64,000 nucleotides of DNA from Chelydra serpentina (GCA_037349315.1 JBAIAC010000021.1:4278001-4342000); one strand, 5' to 3'. Positions 26,001-41,000 are shown, numbered from the stretch's first letter. Program-made: numbers and translations. Notes: generated from the letters alone by a model not told the origin.

Positions 26001-29000
26001 CTGCATCATGAAGTCTTTAAACCATGATTTGAGGACTTCAGTAGCTGAGACATAGGTGAGAGGATTATTCCAGCAGTGGGTGGGTGAGATTCTGTGGCCT
26101 GCATTGTGCAGGAGGTCAGACTAGATTATCATAATGGTCCCTTCTGACCTTAAAGCCTCTGAGTCTAGGAGCAGAAGGTTGCAGGGGGTGAGGGACAGCC
26201 CACTTTTAAACAGTGGACAAAAATAAACGTTGAACATCTTCCTGCTGCCCTTCCTGGGACATGAATTAGGTAGCAGTCCTGCAGGAAAAGTGTGTGTGAT
26301 CGTGCAATCAAAGACCGTACCATAACACAAACACGAGGAGGCAGAAATCAGGTGGCACAAACAACCTTGCCATTTCCTGAACTGAATGCTTTGCAATTCT
26401 GACATTCTTTTAGACAGTTTGAATATATGGGTTTTTGTATATAAACTGCAGCAGACTGATCCCTGCCCCAGGCGCAATCCATTTTGTACATACACTGCAA
26501 CACGCATGCACACACTACAATACGCTGCTCCCGGTCCCCAGAAGTAACCCATTTCAGGGACAAAGAGCCTGTTTAAGTCCTACTAAAATGTACAAGAGAA
26601 ACTGTGTGGCATGAATAATTCAGTAGCGACTGGCCTCCAAACTCACTACAATTTAACATTTTCCATCAGTGTGCGGCAAAAGAAACGTGCTGTTTTTCAG
26701 TGTAGAAGAGTAAAAAAATTCAGAGTTATAGCACCAAAAGCAACAACTAAAAAAAAAAAATCCCTTTGGCTAAAGAGCATGAAGTTATAGTTTAGAAGAT
26801 AATTCTGAGAACTGAGTAATGCACAGAAACACACCTGGAAATAGTAGCTTGTATCGAAAACAGTTTCTCATTCACATTGCTACCAACCTGCTGAGAGAAG
26901 CAGGCGGTGGAAAGTTTGTTTATCTGACATATTCTGGATGCTGTGTTTGGCTAACGGGTGTGCTCGGTACACCGCTCACTGACTGAAATTGCAGTTCTCC
27001 AAATGGGCTCACAGTAGTCGTCTATGGGCTGGTCCACACTAACCCCCCGGTTCGAACTAAGATACGCAACTTCAGCTACGTGAATAACGTAGCTAAAGTC
27101 GAAGTATCTTAGATCGAACTAAAAGGTACTTACCGTGGGTCCAGACGCAGCGGGCAGGCTCCCCCGTCGACTCCGCGTACTCCTCTCATGGAGCAGGAGT
27201 ACCGCTGTCGACGGCGAGCACTTCCGGGATCGATTTATCACGTCTAGACAAGACGTGATAAATCGATCCCAGAAGATCGATTTCTTCCCGCCGAACCAGG
27301 AAGTAAGTATAGACGTACCCTATGTCTGCTCTTGAAGTTAACATTGTTGCATTACAGACAATAATGAGCACCATGACGTAATAGCTGACAGTTGCCTGAG
27401 GGTTCAGATTCCTGAGTTTTAGTCACACCGCTGCATAGTCACTTTATCAAGCTCCAGAAAAGGGAAAATGCCTACATGTCTCCAGCATCTCACCTTAGAA
27501 TGGGACCTGACACACAGAACTCCCCACCAACAAACTGCACAGATACAGCCTAAGGCCTCCTTTCTGGGCTTTGCTGAAAATAACTAGAGTATTAAACTTC
27601 TGTGCAGATCAAATACTTCCTGCACAGTTTGTGCTGTATAATAATACAATCTATTGACATTTATCAAGGAGCTACTCCCAAATGACACTATATTCTTAAC
27701 CTCTGGCTGTCTCAGGACTAGCATTTATGAGTGGAGGAAGAATGTGGAAGAGGTTTAATATTTTAATATTATATGTTCCATCTGTTTGATTGTTACTGTG
27801 TTTCCCCAATGGTTACCAGGTGTTAATTCCAACAAAAGTGGACAAACGTTTTTCAGAGCCCTCCAAGTACTTATACTTAAAAGAACAACGCGGGTATCAA
27901 TCCCTTTGACGTTTATTTCTGTGGCTGCTCCTAGGGGGGAAATCCCAGCCAGGATTTCATCCCAGGGCAGGTGAAGGCAAGAAGCCTGTAAGCGGAAAGG
28001 GGTGAAAGGTGCTAGCCCTGAACTGTGACAGCATGATCTTCAGATACAAGAGGGACTGAGAGAACATCCATGTGAAACCATACTTAATATACTTCATATT
28101 AGGTTGTCTCAACCCCCACTAAGACGGTCAGGTTTTCTTACCCTATCTGGTTACAAACAGGCTCTGTGATATGCAAGCTAGTTTCTGGTATCTGGTATTC
28201 TCTCCCCCCACAGGATCTTTGCTGGTTGCAAGAGTAAGTGGATCAGACACGCTGTTAAAGAGACAAAACCATTCGCCATGTGTGGAGGGCGCTTACCTGT
28301 AGCTGGGTGTACTGACAACTGCCCATCAAACATTCTGGGAAGAGGAAGCCAGGATTACTGGGCCATCTGAATATTAGATAAGGAACAGAGTAATTCCTCC
28401 ATTGGCAGGGAAGAGCTTCAAGAACAGGCTTGAAATGTGTACGCCTCTGGTGCTCAGAGTTCACACAAGTCATTGTTCTGTAACAGGGTTTTCCTGTCTT
28501 AGACAAAACAGGACAAACAGTCCACCACTTCAGAGAACCCCACCGCACCCCGATCCTGCATCTAAGCCAAATGTTTCAAACCTGGGGGCCTAAAGTTAAG
28601 GGTTTAGAATCCATGTGTGAGCACCGACAAGGTGGCCTGATTTTGAGAAGTTCTGAACGCTCACAAATCCTACTGAAGTGAACTGAAATCAGGTCACTCT
28701 CACTTAGGGGGCTAAATATGGATTCAGGAGCCCAGGATTGTCAGCTTTGGCCTCATTAATTGTGAGACACGCCACATGCTCTCTAGGGAGTCGTGTGCCT
28801 ATTTCCAGCTTCCGGGTACTGAGCAACGGTCAGTTAGAGACACACCTTCACTCTGGTTTAATAATTCAAGGATACAAGAGTGGCAGGAGATCAGCGGCAA
28901 TTGCAGTGATCAGATGAGGCCAGTTCAAACTAGTTTCACTCAGAGAGGTATTAGGCTGGGAGAAGAGGTGCGATATTATGTGTTTTCTGGCCACTTCCTG

Positions 29001-32000
29001 AAAAAATAATTCCACAATTGTCTGAGGGCTGGACACTAAAAGACAAATGAAAAAAGGGTTGACAAGCTACATACACACAGCTTAGTAGACACAATCTCTT
29101 CCTAGCCAAATCTGTATACTGTGCTCATCACAAGGGGTCCACAGGCTACGTATACACCCAGCGTTTAATACTCTAACACAGTGGTTCTCAACCAGTGGTA
29201 CGTGTAACTCTGGGGGTACACAGAGGTCTTCCAGGGGGTACATCAACTCATCTTGATATTTGCCTAGTTTTACCACGGGCTACATAAAAACACTAGCAAA
29301 GTCAGTGCAAACTAAAATTTCATACGGACAATGACTGGTTTATACTGCTCTATATGCTATACACTGAAATGTAAGTACAATATTTATATTCCAATCCATT
29401 TATTTTATAATTATATGGTAAAAATGAGAAAGTCAGCAATTTTTCAATAACAATGTGGCTGAAACTTTTGTATTTTTATGTCAGATTTTGTAAGCAAGTA
29501 TTTAGGTGAAACTTGGGGGTACACAAGACAAAATCAGACTCCTGAAAAGGGTACAATAGTCTGGAAACGTTGAGAGCCACTGCTCTAACGCACTGAACCA
29601 AAGTTTCTGGATTATTCTTTAACATCTCATGGATTCTGACTTCAAGGTCAGATGGGACCATCATAATAATCTAGTCTGACCTACTGCATATCACAGGCCA
29701 CAGAACCTCCCTACCCTCTCCCGTAATAGTCCCATAACCTCTGGCTGAGCTGCTGAAGTCCTCAAATTATGATTTAAAGACTTCAAGTTATGGAAAATCC
29801 ACCCTTTACTCTAGTTCAAACCAAACAAGATAGCTCCTCCTCCTGTTGCTGGGATCCAGGAGTCCATAAGATCAAGTTTCACTTCTATTGTCTGGCAATT
29901 CTGTGCCCTCCAATTGAGCAAGGCTTCCCATCCCACTGAAAGCTGGAAATAGACCCCAGGTTTCCAATACGGCAGACCCAAAGCTTAGTCATTTGTGTGT
30001 CAGGCTCCTTCTGGTGGACAGTGTGGCTAATACAGAGCTATGCTGTCTGCAAAATGGGGTTATTCAAGCACAGTGTTTCAGTGTTATGCATCTTCCTTTA
30101 GACTAGAGGCTAGACCACAAAGGATAACAGCCTACTCCTGCTGCTAGTTATTGTTGTTAACCATGTGGCTTGAGTGGCAGAAGTAGAATGGTTGACCCCT
30201 GCTGATATGGAAGGGGCTTTACAAACGCACAAACCATTTCTCATTTTTAAAAAACTTAGGAAATTGCATACAAAAAAAGACATTAAAAGAGCCTTATCTA
30301 GGTCGCAAAGTCACAGGAAATGCTTGAGTGGAGGCTGGCTTTACTTTAGCCACACCATTTTTGTGGACCACAAGAGGGTGGGTGATGAATATATTGAAAG
30401 ATAAGCCCCTTGAAACTGGGCACCCAAGAATGGAGGCCCCCCCAAAATCTCTAGTCATGTCTGAAAGCATGAGCTTAAAGCCAGAATTAAGAGCTGAAGA
30501 CCTTGTAGCACATCTCTTACCTAGTTTATGTGGTGTTAAGGCTGTGGTGTCCGTTAACTCCAGTACAGATAAGTGCTGCAGATTGGATTCCCTAGAGGAG
30601 AAAAATCTAGCTATAAAGAGAGACAAGCACATCCTGTGTTACACATTCTAACACTGTCCACATCAAACCCAACTGGCCACTGAAATGACCGGGGTGTGAA
30701 ACCCTGCCACTGCACAGCAAAGGCAGACTCAGTACCTAAGGGAAAGTCAAGAAATCCAAAATGCTTTGGATATTTTCAGTGTCCATTCGCAATACAGCTG
30801 GAAAGAGAAATGATAATTTACAGTTGTCAAAGCTACTCTGCATCAGTCCAGATTCTCAAATATGACTGCTCCAGGCCAACAGATGGAAAGAGCAACTCAC
30901 TTTTCAATGAGGTTTTTATTGAATAGTAAAAACCCAATCACTGACCATTATACCAAAATTACAGTACAAAAATATAAAGAGTTGGGAATCGGGACAGGAA
31001 GAGAACAAATCAAAGGTGGGAGGGAAAAATCAAACTGTATCTTGTCAGTGTTTCATACCTATCTAGACACTTGGTATTTCACAAAGTTTTACTGATCAAA
31101 CCTAATATAGCCACCTAAAAGCAGCTTCCAACAAGTCTCGCAGGAATGTCTGTACAGTGTCAGAGGGGAGAAAAGCTTGTGTTTGTGCCTTTGTAGAATT
31201 CCTAAAAAAGCTTCCAGTCCATCCATCCAGGAAGAACCGCCTCAGACGTAACAACATGGTAAATGGAAGCACTTCAGCTGCGGGGACAAATCTTTCAGAG
31301 AGAACAGAAGTAGCGGAACACTAACGATGAAATGACCCTCCCCCTCCCCGCAAGAAGAAAGTTAGACCAAGGATCTGAGTTGACCATAGTCTCTTAAATT
31401 TACATTTAAGACTCTTATCACTCTTATCAGAGGTAATTTCTTTAAGATTCTTAGAATTAAACCCAAGATGATCTCTCATCTGTCTAAAGGGCATTTCAGA
31501 CATCTCAAAGGATTTATATGAAACCTAGCAATCCACTTTGACTAGAGAGATTTGGAACACAAGCACTTACAGCGTGTCGACTGGAACGTCCGACGCCAAG
31601 CATTGACTCGCCCACCTGATCAGGTAATACGACAACAGCAAGGGAGAGGTGCGATGCAGCAGGTCCTGCTGAGACTGGAACAGCTGACCCCCTCCCAGAA
31701 TCATCTGTAAGAAGACCAAACCAGCTCGCATTGTAACTGAGGCCAGGGATAGCCAATGGCTTCAGCTGAGACAGAAGACAAAAGTGACATCACAAAGAGT
31801 GTCAAAGGTCAGCATGGGGCCCAGCCTTGCTAGCCATTAGCGGTCACGCGTGGAGCGTACGCTATACACGGAAACAGGACGCTTGCATTCCAAAGCATTA
31901 AACAGACCGGCCCCAAAACAACAACAGCTGCACATTCATTGTTTCATTACTTCGGTGCAAGCTGGTATGCAGCTCAGTCCTTACCTGGGGCCTGGGCCAC

Positions 32001-35000
32001 ACGGTAAAAGCTTAACAAGGAGGTAAGGCTACAAAGATCTGAAGGGCATGAAGCGCAAAGAGGGGAGAGGAGCTGTTCTGAGTTCCACAAGGGAACAGAT
32101 AATTGTATTTCTTCTGTTAATTATGAAAGGGAAATTTGAGTCTGAAATTGGTCTTGTTAGAGAGGCAGCACCTCTCAGTCTCTCAATAAAACTATGTGCA
32201 AGTTTTATTGGTATATTTCAGTTGGGGAGGGGAGGTTAAAAATAATTACATCTGTAAGAGCCATAGAGTAGGCAGTGTGAAGGTGCCTTATATAGATATA
32301 GTTATTCCCCTTCCTATGTGTGCATAGCTATACCAATGTAATACACCTTTATACGGACATGAGATGGACCGTTTTCTTCATCGAATCGTCACTGAACCAA
32401 TTTTAGACTTGTTTTTGGTAAATCTGGTAAGCTGGTCACAGGAATCAATCTTTGACTAGGCGTTCACAAGTTGATTCAGGCTAAATTAAATGGAATGATG
32501 ATCAAAACCAGGTTGTCAACTCTGGCTTTTGATTTCAAAAGAGCAAACTTTGGGAAATTAAGGGAATTAAAGAAGTCAGCTGGACTGAATAGACCAAAGA
32601 CTTATATGTGGAGGAGGTTTGGAATTTCTTTAAATAACTATACAAAAACTATCTGCAATTCGCATCACAAGCAAGGGGGAAAAATTTGTAGTGAAAGCCT
32701 CCAGACTCAGCTGGATGAATAACCACCTTAAAGGTTTTTAAGAGTAGGCCAACAGCCTACAGGGAATGGAAAACGAGATTGATCAGCAAAGAAAGCTACA
32801 TCATAGAGGTTAGAAAATGTAGGAATAAGGTAAGGATTGCTACAAATCAAGCTAAATTAGCTCTTGCCAAGGAAATTAAGATACATAAGATGTCTTTTAA
32901 TTATATAAGAAGAATAAGGAAGAATAAGGAAGGACTATGCAGTGTGGATGAGGAGATTAAAGGCAAAGAAGATCTGGATGTCGTTGAAGATTGAAGCAAC
33001 AGAGATGGGATGAAATGCAATAATATAAAGTGGAAGGTTATGCACTTAGGATCTAATAATAAGAATTTCTGCTACAAGCTGGGGGCTCATCAGTTGGAAG
33101 TGACACAGGAGGAGAGACCCCCTAGGTGTGTTGGTCAACCAAAGGATGACTGAGTAGGGCCCTACCAAATTCCTGGTTCATTTTGGTCAATTTCACGGTC
33201 ATGGGATTTTTAAAATAGTTAATTTCACCGTTTCAGATGTTTACTTTTGAAATTTCATGATGTTGTAACAGTGGGGAAATCGGGAGGGGGAGAACGCCCG
33301 CGGGATTTCCACCCTCACTTTGGCGCTGATACTGGCAGGGATGCTGCCTTCAGAGCTCGGTGACCAGAGAGCAGCGGCTGCTGGCCTGGTGCCCAGCTCT
33401 AAAGCTGGAGACAACGATGGTTGGGGGTTTTTCCACCTTCCTCTGCAGTGTTTGGGTGCGGGTCACTTGCCAGGATTATCTGGGTGTCTCTCAATCATTT
33501 CCCTGCCATTGTGGTGGCCTCTGGGTGCACCTTGGTCCCTCCGATTCTCTGCCTACATCAACTAATAGCCTAGTCTCCTGCGGGCTGTAATATTTGGGTC
33601 TGATGTCGGTTGCTGGGTTCAGTGTGTGGGCGCTGGGGGGTGTTGGTGATTTGTGATACACAGGAAGTCAGACTAGATGATTCTGGGGTCCCTTCTGGCC
33701 TGAAACACCATGATATAACATACAGCCACATGTCCTGCTTTAGCTATCCTGGCCTGGCTGAAGTGGTATAGCTTTCCAGCGCAGAAAAGGCCTTAGTCTT
33801 CAGCCTGCTCCGTTCAGCCTCTTCCACTGTGCTGGAGAATAAATGCAAAGGGAGGGGAATCTGCAGGTGGCGCTGTTCCAGAACAAAGCACTGAAAATGC
33901 TGCTCCCCTACAGTGAAGAAAGGGATTTGCTTTGCTTGCTGAAGCGCACAGCACATCAGCGGTAAGACAGGAGTGCTGGATTGCTGCTTTGTTTGCACCA
34001 ATGAAGGCAAAGCATGAGGGGTGAGGGCAACAAAGGCCTGCCTGGCCACGTCTGAACAGCCTCCGGCATCTGCGGAAAGAGAGCCAAAGCTCCTGTTTAA
34101 GGCACTGGGGCAGATCAAGATCCTGAAAGCCTAACAGCTCAAGGATCCATCAATAGGTTTCTGGGCCATACTCACAGCATCGCCTAGCCTCAGCAACAGC
34201 TGCTGTAAAATCAACAAGTCCCGGCAGATTAGAAAGCGGGTGGTGGCCATCTTGCACACACCCCGGCATACCACAGTCACTGCTGTGCCACTACCATAGA
34301 GCTGAGAGAGGTTCATTCGCACGTTATGGGGCTGAGCTGAAAGACAGGATAAGAATGGAAGCTGGGTCAACTGCAGCCCTCAAACCACTACCATCTTACT
34401 AGCCAAACTGCAAAGGTTGTATCGTATCACCTCTTTCCATTTCCAGCTCTGTCTCATAGTCCATTTCCCGGATCAGCACCCCAATGGCATGGATAGGGTT
34501 TCTGATCTCCTGCAGCTTACTGTGAATATCTTCCATCACATTCTCTCTGCAAGGGCAAACAAAATTCATTGGCACTGATGTATGTGATGTCAACAGATCC
34601 CCTCCATCAGTGACCCCCATAGTAAGAGACCCAGACTGCAGATATTGTCAGAAAGATATTTCTTATTACAATGGAGGGGACTTCCCCCTCCACTGTAATA
34701 AGAAATATCTTTTTGACTCATGAAGGCACCATACTCAGGGTGAATCCACTTGCTCCTTTCCTACCCACTCTGTAGAGGAATAACTTGTAGTTGGCTGAGG
34801 ATACCAATGCTCCATGAAATGCTGTGCGAGGATCCTTCTGGAACCAGCTAGCCAGGAAGGTTCAGCTACCTGTATACACTTGCTTTCATGTTGTGTGAAG
34901 AGGTCTATCTAACTCAAAATTGAAGCTCCTGCTTCTGGACACCATGGCTCAGAATTCCTCACCACTTTAATCATCATTGGGGAGAGTTTCCAAGCATCTA

Positions 35001-38000
35001 CAGAATTTAAGAGCACAAACCCCACTGAAAGTCAATTGTGACGCGTGCTCCCAAATCCTTTAGGTGCTTGGAAAATCTCCCACTACGGAGCTTGAATTCA
35101 CACATCCTGAATCACACTTAGAAGATTCAGGTTTAAGGGCTGTCTAAGGCAAACACTGCACAGACAATTCGTGCATTTCTCTTTTCACAAAGGACGTAAG
35201 TTACACAAAGAGTTCCCTTACGTGTCATTAGCTATCAAGTCTTCCAGGATCTGCTCTGCAGCCTTCTCTGGAGGCTGAAGGCGGGAGCAAGCCATTTCCA
35301 TGATGAATGCCATTTCCATGGAAATAGATTCTCCAATCAGCCGAAGGCACTGGACAAGGCACACAACATCACGAGACATCTCCAGATCTGCAGTGAAAGA
35401 ACCTGACTGTACTCTCATGCAAATCGTTTCAAGGCAAAACCAAGTTAGTTCAGCTCATTTCATAGGAAAGCTTCTAGCAGCAAATTTGCCCCAGCAACAC
35501 AAGACTCCATCTGACTCCATAACTAATTAATTAGATAATTACAGGCAGACTACATGGAGGAGCTGAAGGTGGTAAGATCTCTCTGCTGTTTTGTTTGAAA
35601 ACCGGTAACAGGAAATTTCCCTTCAGCCTTCTCCAGTCACAGGAGCTGGATGAAAATAAACTGAACAAATGGGGAAAACATGCCTAGAAAATAAAAAATC
35701 ACAGACAGACATGGCCTCTCATGCCTTGGCTCCATCCATTCAGAACAAGGATTCTGCATCCGTAAGCAATTTCCCAGCAGCTTGTAAGGACCAGAAATAG
35801 CCCATCCACAGGCCTGTTTTGTCTAGAATACCAAGAACAACCCTGCAGTCTCTAATCTAATTTATTTTTAAAGACTCTTAACTAAGAAACAGGTATCTCT
35901 AATCCAGGCCCATGACACCTCCACTGGCCCAGCTGTCTGCACTTGGAAGAGTCATATTGTACCTTTCACTAGGAAACACTTATGTTATTGCAGTCACTTG
36001 CTAACAGCTATAGTTAAAACTGCAAGAGGGTTTCAATCTAAGTTCCCTGTAAGCTGCGTGGCCGCGCAGCAGCCTATTTAGTGCTGGCCCCAACCTAGCC
36101 CCCCCCCCCCCTCCCCATCCCCATTGTAGCCCTGGAGCACTCTCCTGCAGCCCAAATCCCTCATCCCCGGCCCCACCCCATAGCCTGCACCCCCAGCTGG
36201 AGCCCTCACCCCCACCCCCAAACCTCTGCCCCAGCCCTGAGCCCTGTCCCACACTCCAAATCCCTCAGCCCCACCCCACCACAGGAATTTTGTTATATGC
36301 ATCAATATTAAGGTGATGTGTCACACATCGCCTCCATATTGGTGCACGTAACAAAATTCATGCTGCATATAGGTGGGAAAAATTAGAGGGAACACTGGTT
36401 TCGGTTATAAACCACTATTGTGCTTAAAAGCTTTCAGAAAAATGTCACTACCGATAAAACTTTCATCCCTGATTTGTGTCCTAAAAGTGACTTTAAATAT
36501 TTGAGCAAAAAAATCTAACGTTAGCAGTTTGAAACAAGCAAGGGGTAAGACTGCTAGGCTGGTGGGAATTCCTTGGATTTCCTGAGCATCCAGCTTTGCT
36601 TCTCTGAATGCACTGAAGCTTTAGCGTCTGGGAAATCTGAATTTGGGCAGCAGGTAAAATAATTTAAATTCGAGGCAAATGGATATGGATGTGCAGTAAC
36701 ATAATGTTACAGTTTCCCAGTTCATCACCAGCACATCCATCAGCAGACAGACACTGAGCTGGAACTTTAGCTCGGCCAGGTTGCGCATCACGGACTATTT
36801 TCTAGTTAAATATGTAGCTCAACATGTATTCCAAGACACACACAGGGCAAGCTGTTGCACAGATATTACAATTAGAACAACAGATTTTACATCCCAGAAC
36901 TTTCAGGCGTTGTAGAGGTGAAACCTGAACATCACATAGGCACCGTTTCAATGTAAATACACATAATACTAAAAACAATACGTTAAAAGAAATTAAGCCT
37001 ACAACATCAGGCAATGTCAGCATGAAAGTTGCCAAAGTAGGTAAGGCGTAAATCTTCATTCTGACCTGTGAACCCTGCCTATCAATGAGAGTTCATAAAA
37101 GAAGGGAACGTGAAGAGCCCAGCAGAGTAGTATAACTAGACATTTTAAAAGTTGATTTTTGGGGAGAAGGGGTCTTCGAGGCCCTTGGTGGGGTCGAAAA
37201 ATAGCTAAGACACAAGGCCAAGATGATGATGAGAATATGTGAATGCTTCCTTCAATTAAGTCACCACATTTTTGACTGGGTATTTTTAATGGGACAAGGC
37301 TGCCACCTTTTCCTGGGCATGGATCTCCTGGGCATCACTTGGCAAGTTGCAGGAAAAGGAGCGGCTTAGGAGGCAGGGCATGAGCTTCGTAATCACGGCT
37401 GCCACCATGCCATTAGGCCTTCCTTGCCCTAACCCTAGAAGACACAACCCAAGCAGACCAGGCTACGGAGAGGGACCCAGATGACATCTCCACCAGGTTA
37501 AGCAGAACCCCAACCATACCTGGGATGTGAATCCAATGTTCAGGCATTGGAAACCAGTAAGAGGTGTTCACTCAAAGTGGAGATAGCAAAGCACGCACCC
37601 ATCGCTGGGGGCTATTTGATGCACTGACTGGAGGTTAGAATTCCACTCTTTGATTTCCTTGAACTAAGTTGCAGCAACATTTTATCCTTAAAGCGCACAC
37701 AAGTATTTTTCAAGTCTCCAGGTTTTCCAAAAGAGAATCTACCACTAGGTTGAGGCTAAGCAGGGGAAGTTTCAACCCAGACAACTTCAGAAAAATCTGA
37801 GCATGTAAAAAGAGGATTAGCACGGAAACTTCTATGTCCTTAACTACAGAGCTTGTGAAACGCATGCTGTAATTTCCTCTACAGTGGAACAGCTTCCCCA
37901 ACTACTACTTCTTGCTGTCATCCTCAGTCAACATCCCCTTACCATCAAAGATGGTGCTGTCATCCTCAGTCAACAGATGCTCATCAGGCAAGAGATACAG

Positions 38001-41000
38001 ATGATCGACCAGGGAACAGGGCACAAGGAAAGACAGGAATCCCTGGGAAAGTGAAAGATACACCCATCGTTTAAGACAAGTCTCAGTTAGGAATCACTTA
38101 AGGAACTCCAATAGTAACTCTCTACATTCAGACTAGACCAGGGATGGGCAAACTTTTTGGCCCGAGGGCCACATCTGGGTAGGGAAATTGTATGCAGGGA
38201 CATGAATGTTGGGCTGGGACAGCGGGTTGGGGTGCGGGAGGAGGTGCAGAAGGGGGCTCAGGGCAAGGGGCTGGGGTGCAGGAAGGGTGCGGGGTGCAGC
38301 AGGAGGTTCAGGGCAGGGGGTGCAGGAGGGGGCTCAGGGCAGGGGGTGGGGTGCAGGAGGGGTGCGGGGTACAGGAGGGGTTCGGGCTCCAGCCCAGCAC
38401 CGCTTACTTGGAGCGGCTCCGGGGTGGCAGTGGCACACAGCGGGGCTAAGGCAGACTCCCTGCCTGCCCTGGCCCCGCGCCACTCCTGGAAGTGGCCAGC
38501 GTGTCCGGCAGTGGCTCCTGGGGGTGGGGTGGGGGCAGGTAGCTCCGCCAAGCGCTGCCCTCACCTGTGGGTACCACCTCCGAAGCTCCCGTTGGCCGCA
38601 GTTCCCCATTCCCAGCCAATGGGAGCGGCGGGAGGCGGTGCCTGCAGGCGAGGGCAGCGCACAGAGCCTGGTGTACTCTCCCCTCCCCCAGGGGCTGCAG
38701 GGACGCAGTGCCGGCCGCTTCTGGGAGCTGTGCCACGGGGCTGGCAATCCCGCGGGCCGGACTGAAAGCCCTGATGGGCTGGATCCGGCCTGTGGGCCAT
38801 AGTTTGCACTCCCCTGGACTAGACCAATGCAGCTCCTGCTTTGTGCCTCACCTTTTTTAGCAGGCACACCATGTTAGTATATGGATTCAGGTGGAGAGCA
38901 AGAGGGCGTGAAAGTGCTTCTTGGTACTGAAGGCAGCAGGCATAGAACTTGGACCAGAACTCAACCTGTAACTGTCGAAACTCTTCCTGGGAGAATTCGT
39001 ATTCTGTCACGCTGCCCTGGAGCTGGGGGGAACACAGCAGGATATCAGGTCAGCGTTTGACTCCCCAAAGATGGAAATTTGGCACTGCAACAGTATTTTA
39101 CAGCTCTGCCTCCCACTGAAGGAGGGTTTAATTTTTTTCCGTGGCTGGTATACTGACATTTTAAAAAGATGAATATAACCCAACAAAGAACCTGTGTCAC
39201 AGGAAGGTTAGCATTGCACAGCTAGGCACCCAAACCTCAGGAAATGCCAGTTATAGCTATACATGTAACTCTGGTTCTGTCCTCGTGAGTACGTATTACC
39301 TACACCAGCTAATTACATGGCTACATATTTTGAAAACACCATATACAATTTTTTCCCCACACTTTTAGATACAGATATGTTGCACCCTCTACTACAGAGT
39401 ATTTTGGAGTGTGAGACAGACAAGAGTCCATGAGAGCCACTTCTATAATCTTGGATACAAAGCTATAAGGTGATGTTAACACTCAAGGTATACATCAGTT
39501 ACTTAAGGATAAAAATCCTTACAAGTACGTGGTGGGTTAATAGACCACCATTAGAGCGAGACCAGGGAAACTCAGAGTTAAAAGGACAGCATCTACTTGA
39601 TTTTTCCTTTAACTAGACTATTTTTAAAGTTTCCAATAAGCACCTTTCCAACCAGATGCGGTTTCCATAAAAAGCAGAGCGGTTTTATAAGGGTTTTGGT
39701 GTTCCCTGATGATGCTTAAGGGTCTTTCACCACGGGAAAGACGGGCCGTAGAAGAGCAACGAATGGACTTGCCTGCCCCCACTTCCCACCGCCTGCCTGC
39801 TAGTCTCTCCTTCAGCAGCAGCACTGAAGTGAGGCCTCCCAATGTCTACATGCCTCCCTGAGGCGCACAGAGGAGCTGTGGTGGGTGAAGACTCATGCCC
39901 ACTCCTACTGCACCCCGCCACCCACCCACCAGGCTCTCACTGCTGCAGCATGGAGAAAACGAGCGTGCGAGTGACATGCACAAGACAGGACTTGCAATAG
40001 AGCAAAACCTGGCACCATTGTCACTATGCAAAGTGCTCTCTGACTTACAATGTAAACAGACTAAAGGAAAAAGGAAGTGCAGCTCACTTTGGCACACCTA
40101 CAGCTAAAAGAACAGGACAGGAGGAGTGGGGGGAGGGGGGGGAAGGGTGAACCCCTGTAGAAAAAGGAATAGTTAAGAGATGGGGAAGTAGTGAGAAGGA
40201 ATTTTTTTTTAAATCATGCAACTGCTTTGGGGGAAGCCAGGAGGAAAGTTAGGCCATGGGTCATCTGTGGATTTAGTTTTTAACTCTGCCTGAGGTGCTA
40301 AGATACCACAGTGATGACTGTCATCATAAAACACTCAATTGAAACCTCACCTCGTTTTCCACAGCTAAGGTCACCTCTTTTTTCAGCTCATCCCAGGTCA
40401 GATCCACGATTCTCTCTCCTCCTCGGGAAAAGATCTACAAAAACATTACAGGAAACTTCCGTTTTGAAGCACTAGACTTGCCACAAGCCTGTCTAAGTGG
40501 CAGCACGATGTGAAGATGTTGAACAGATGAGTAACGTCACTCACTGCAGAGAATTATAACTAGGCACAGGCAGCCAAGATACACCAGAGCAAAGTAATAG
40601 CTGGCATTACTAGAGGGTTACGCACTTTGCTGTTTACAGATGCCGGGCTGTATGCTCATTCCGACCCTTTGCCCCCAATACGAGGGAGGGACTGGCTGTA
40701 GTGGGAGTCCGGGGGCCCACTAGAGGGGCTGGCCAGAGTGGAAGAAAGGGGCTTCCAGCAGCCTGACGTGCATTAAAATCAGGCCCATACAATGCCCATT
40801 GGGTGCTGCAGACACAGCAGGCTTTCTGGTGCTCTAACCCCAAGGTCACAGCCTCCCTTAGATCCACAGTGACCCTGTTCCCCTGCCACACGTCCCCTGG
40901 AGGTCACTGCCTCCCTCAGATCCACAGCGACCCTGCTTCCCTGCAGTCACTTCCACCCCCTGGATCCACAGCCTACAGACTCATACAATGAGGTTAGTGG

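Noticed and set aside
28255..28548. A 97-codon minus-strand open frame as a larger NUP160 exon
   Set aside because: Only 28297-28366 is flanked by working splice sites and keeps phase; the rest is intron readthrough.
32779..32994. Short open frame with NYIRRIRKNKEG as a possible host gene
   Set aside because: It matches the LINE reverse-transcriptase region and continues into other broken LINE pieces.
38157..38867. Overlapping open frames of about 200, 198 and 177 codons on both strands
   Set aside because: They lie wholly inside a hAT element with G/C-rich repeats. Open frames on both strands at once show composition, not coding.
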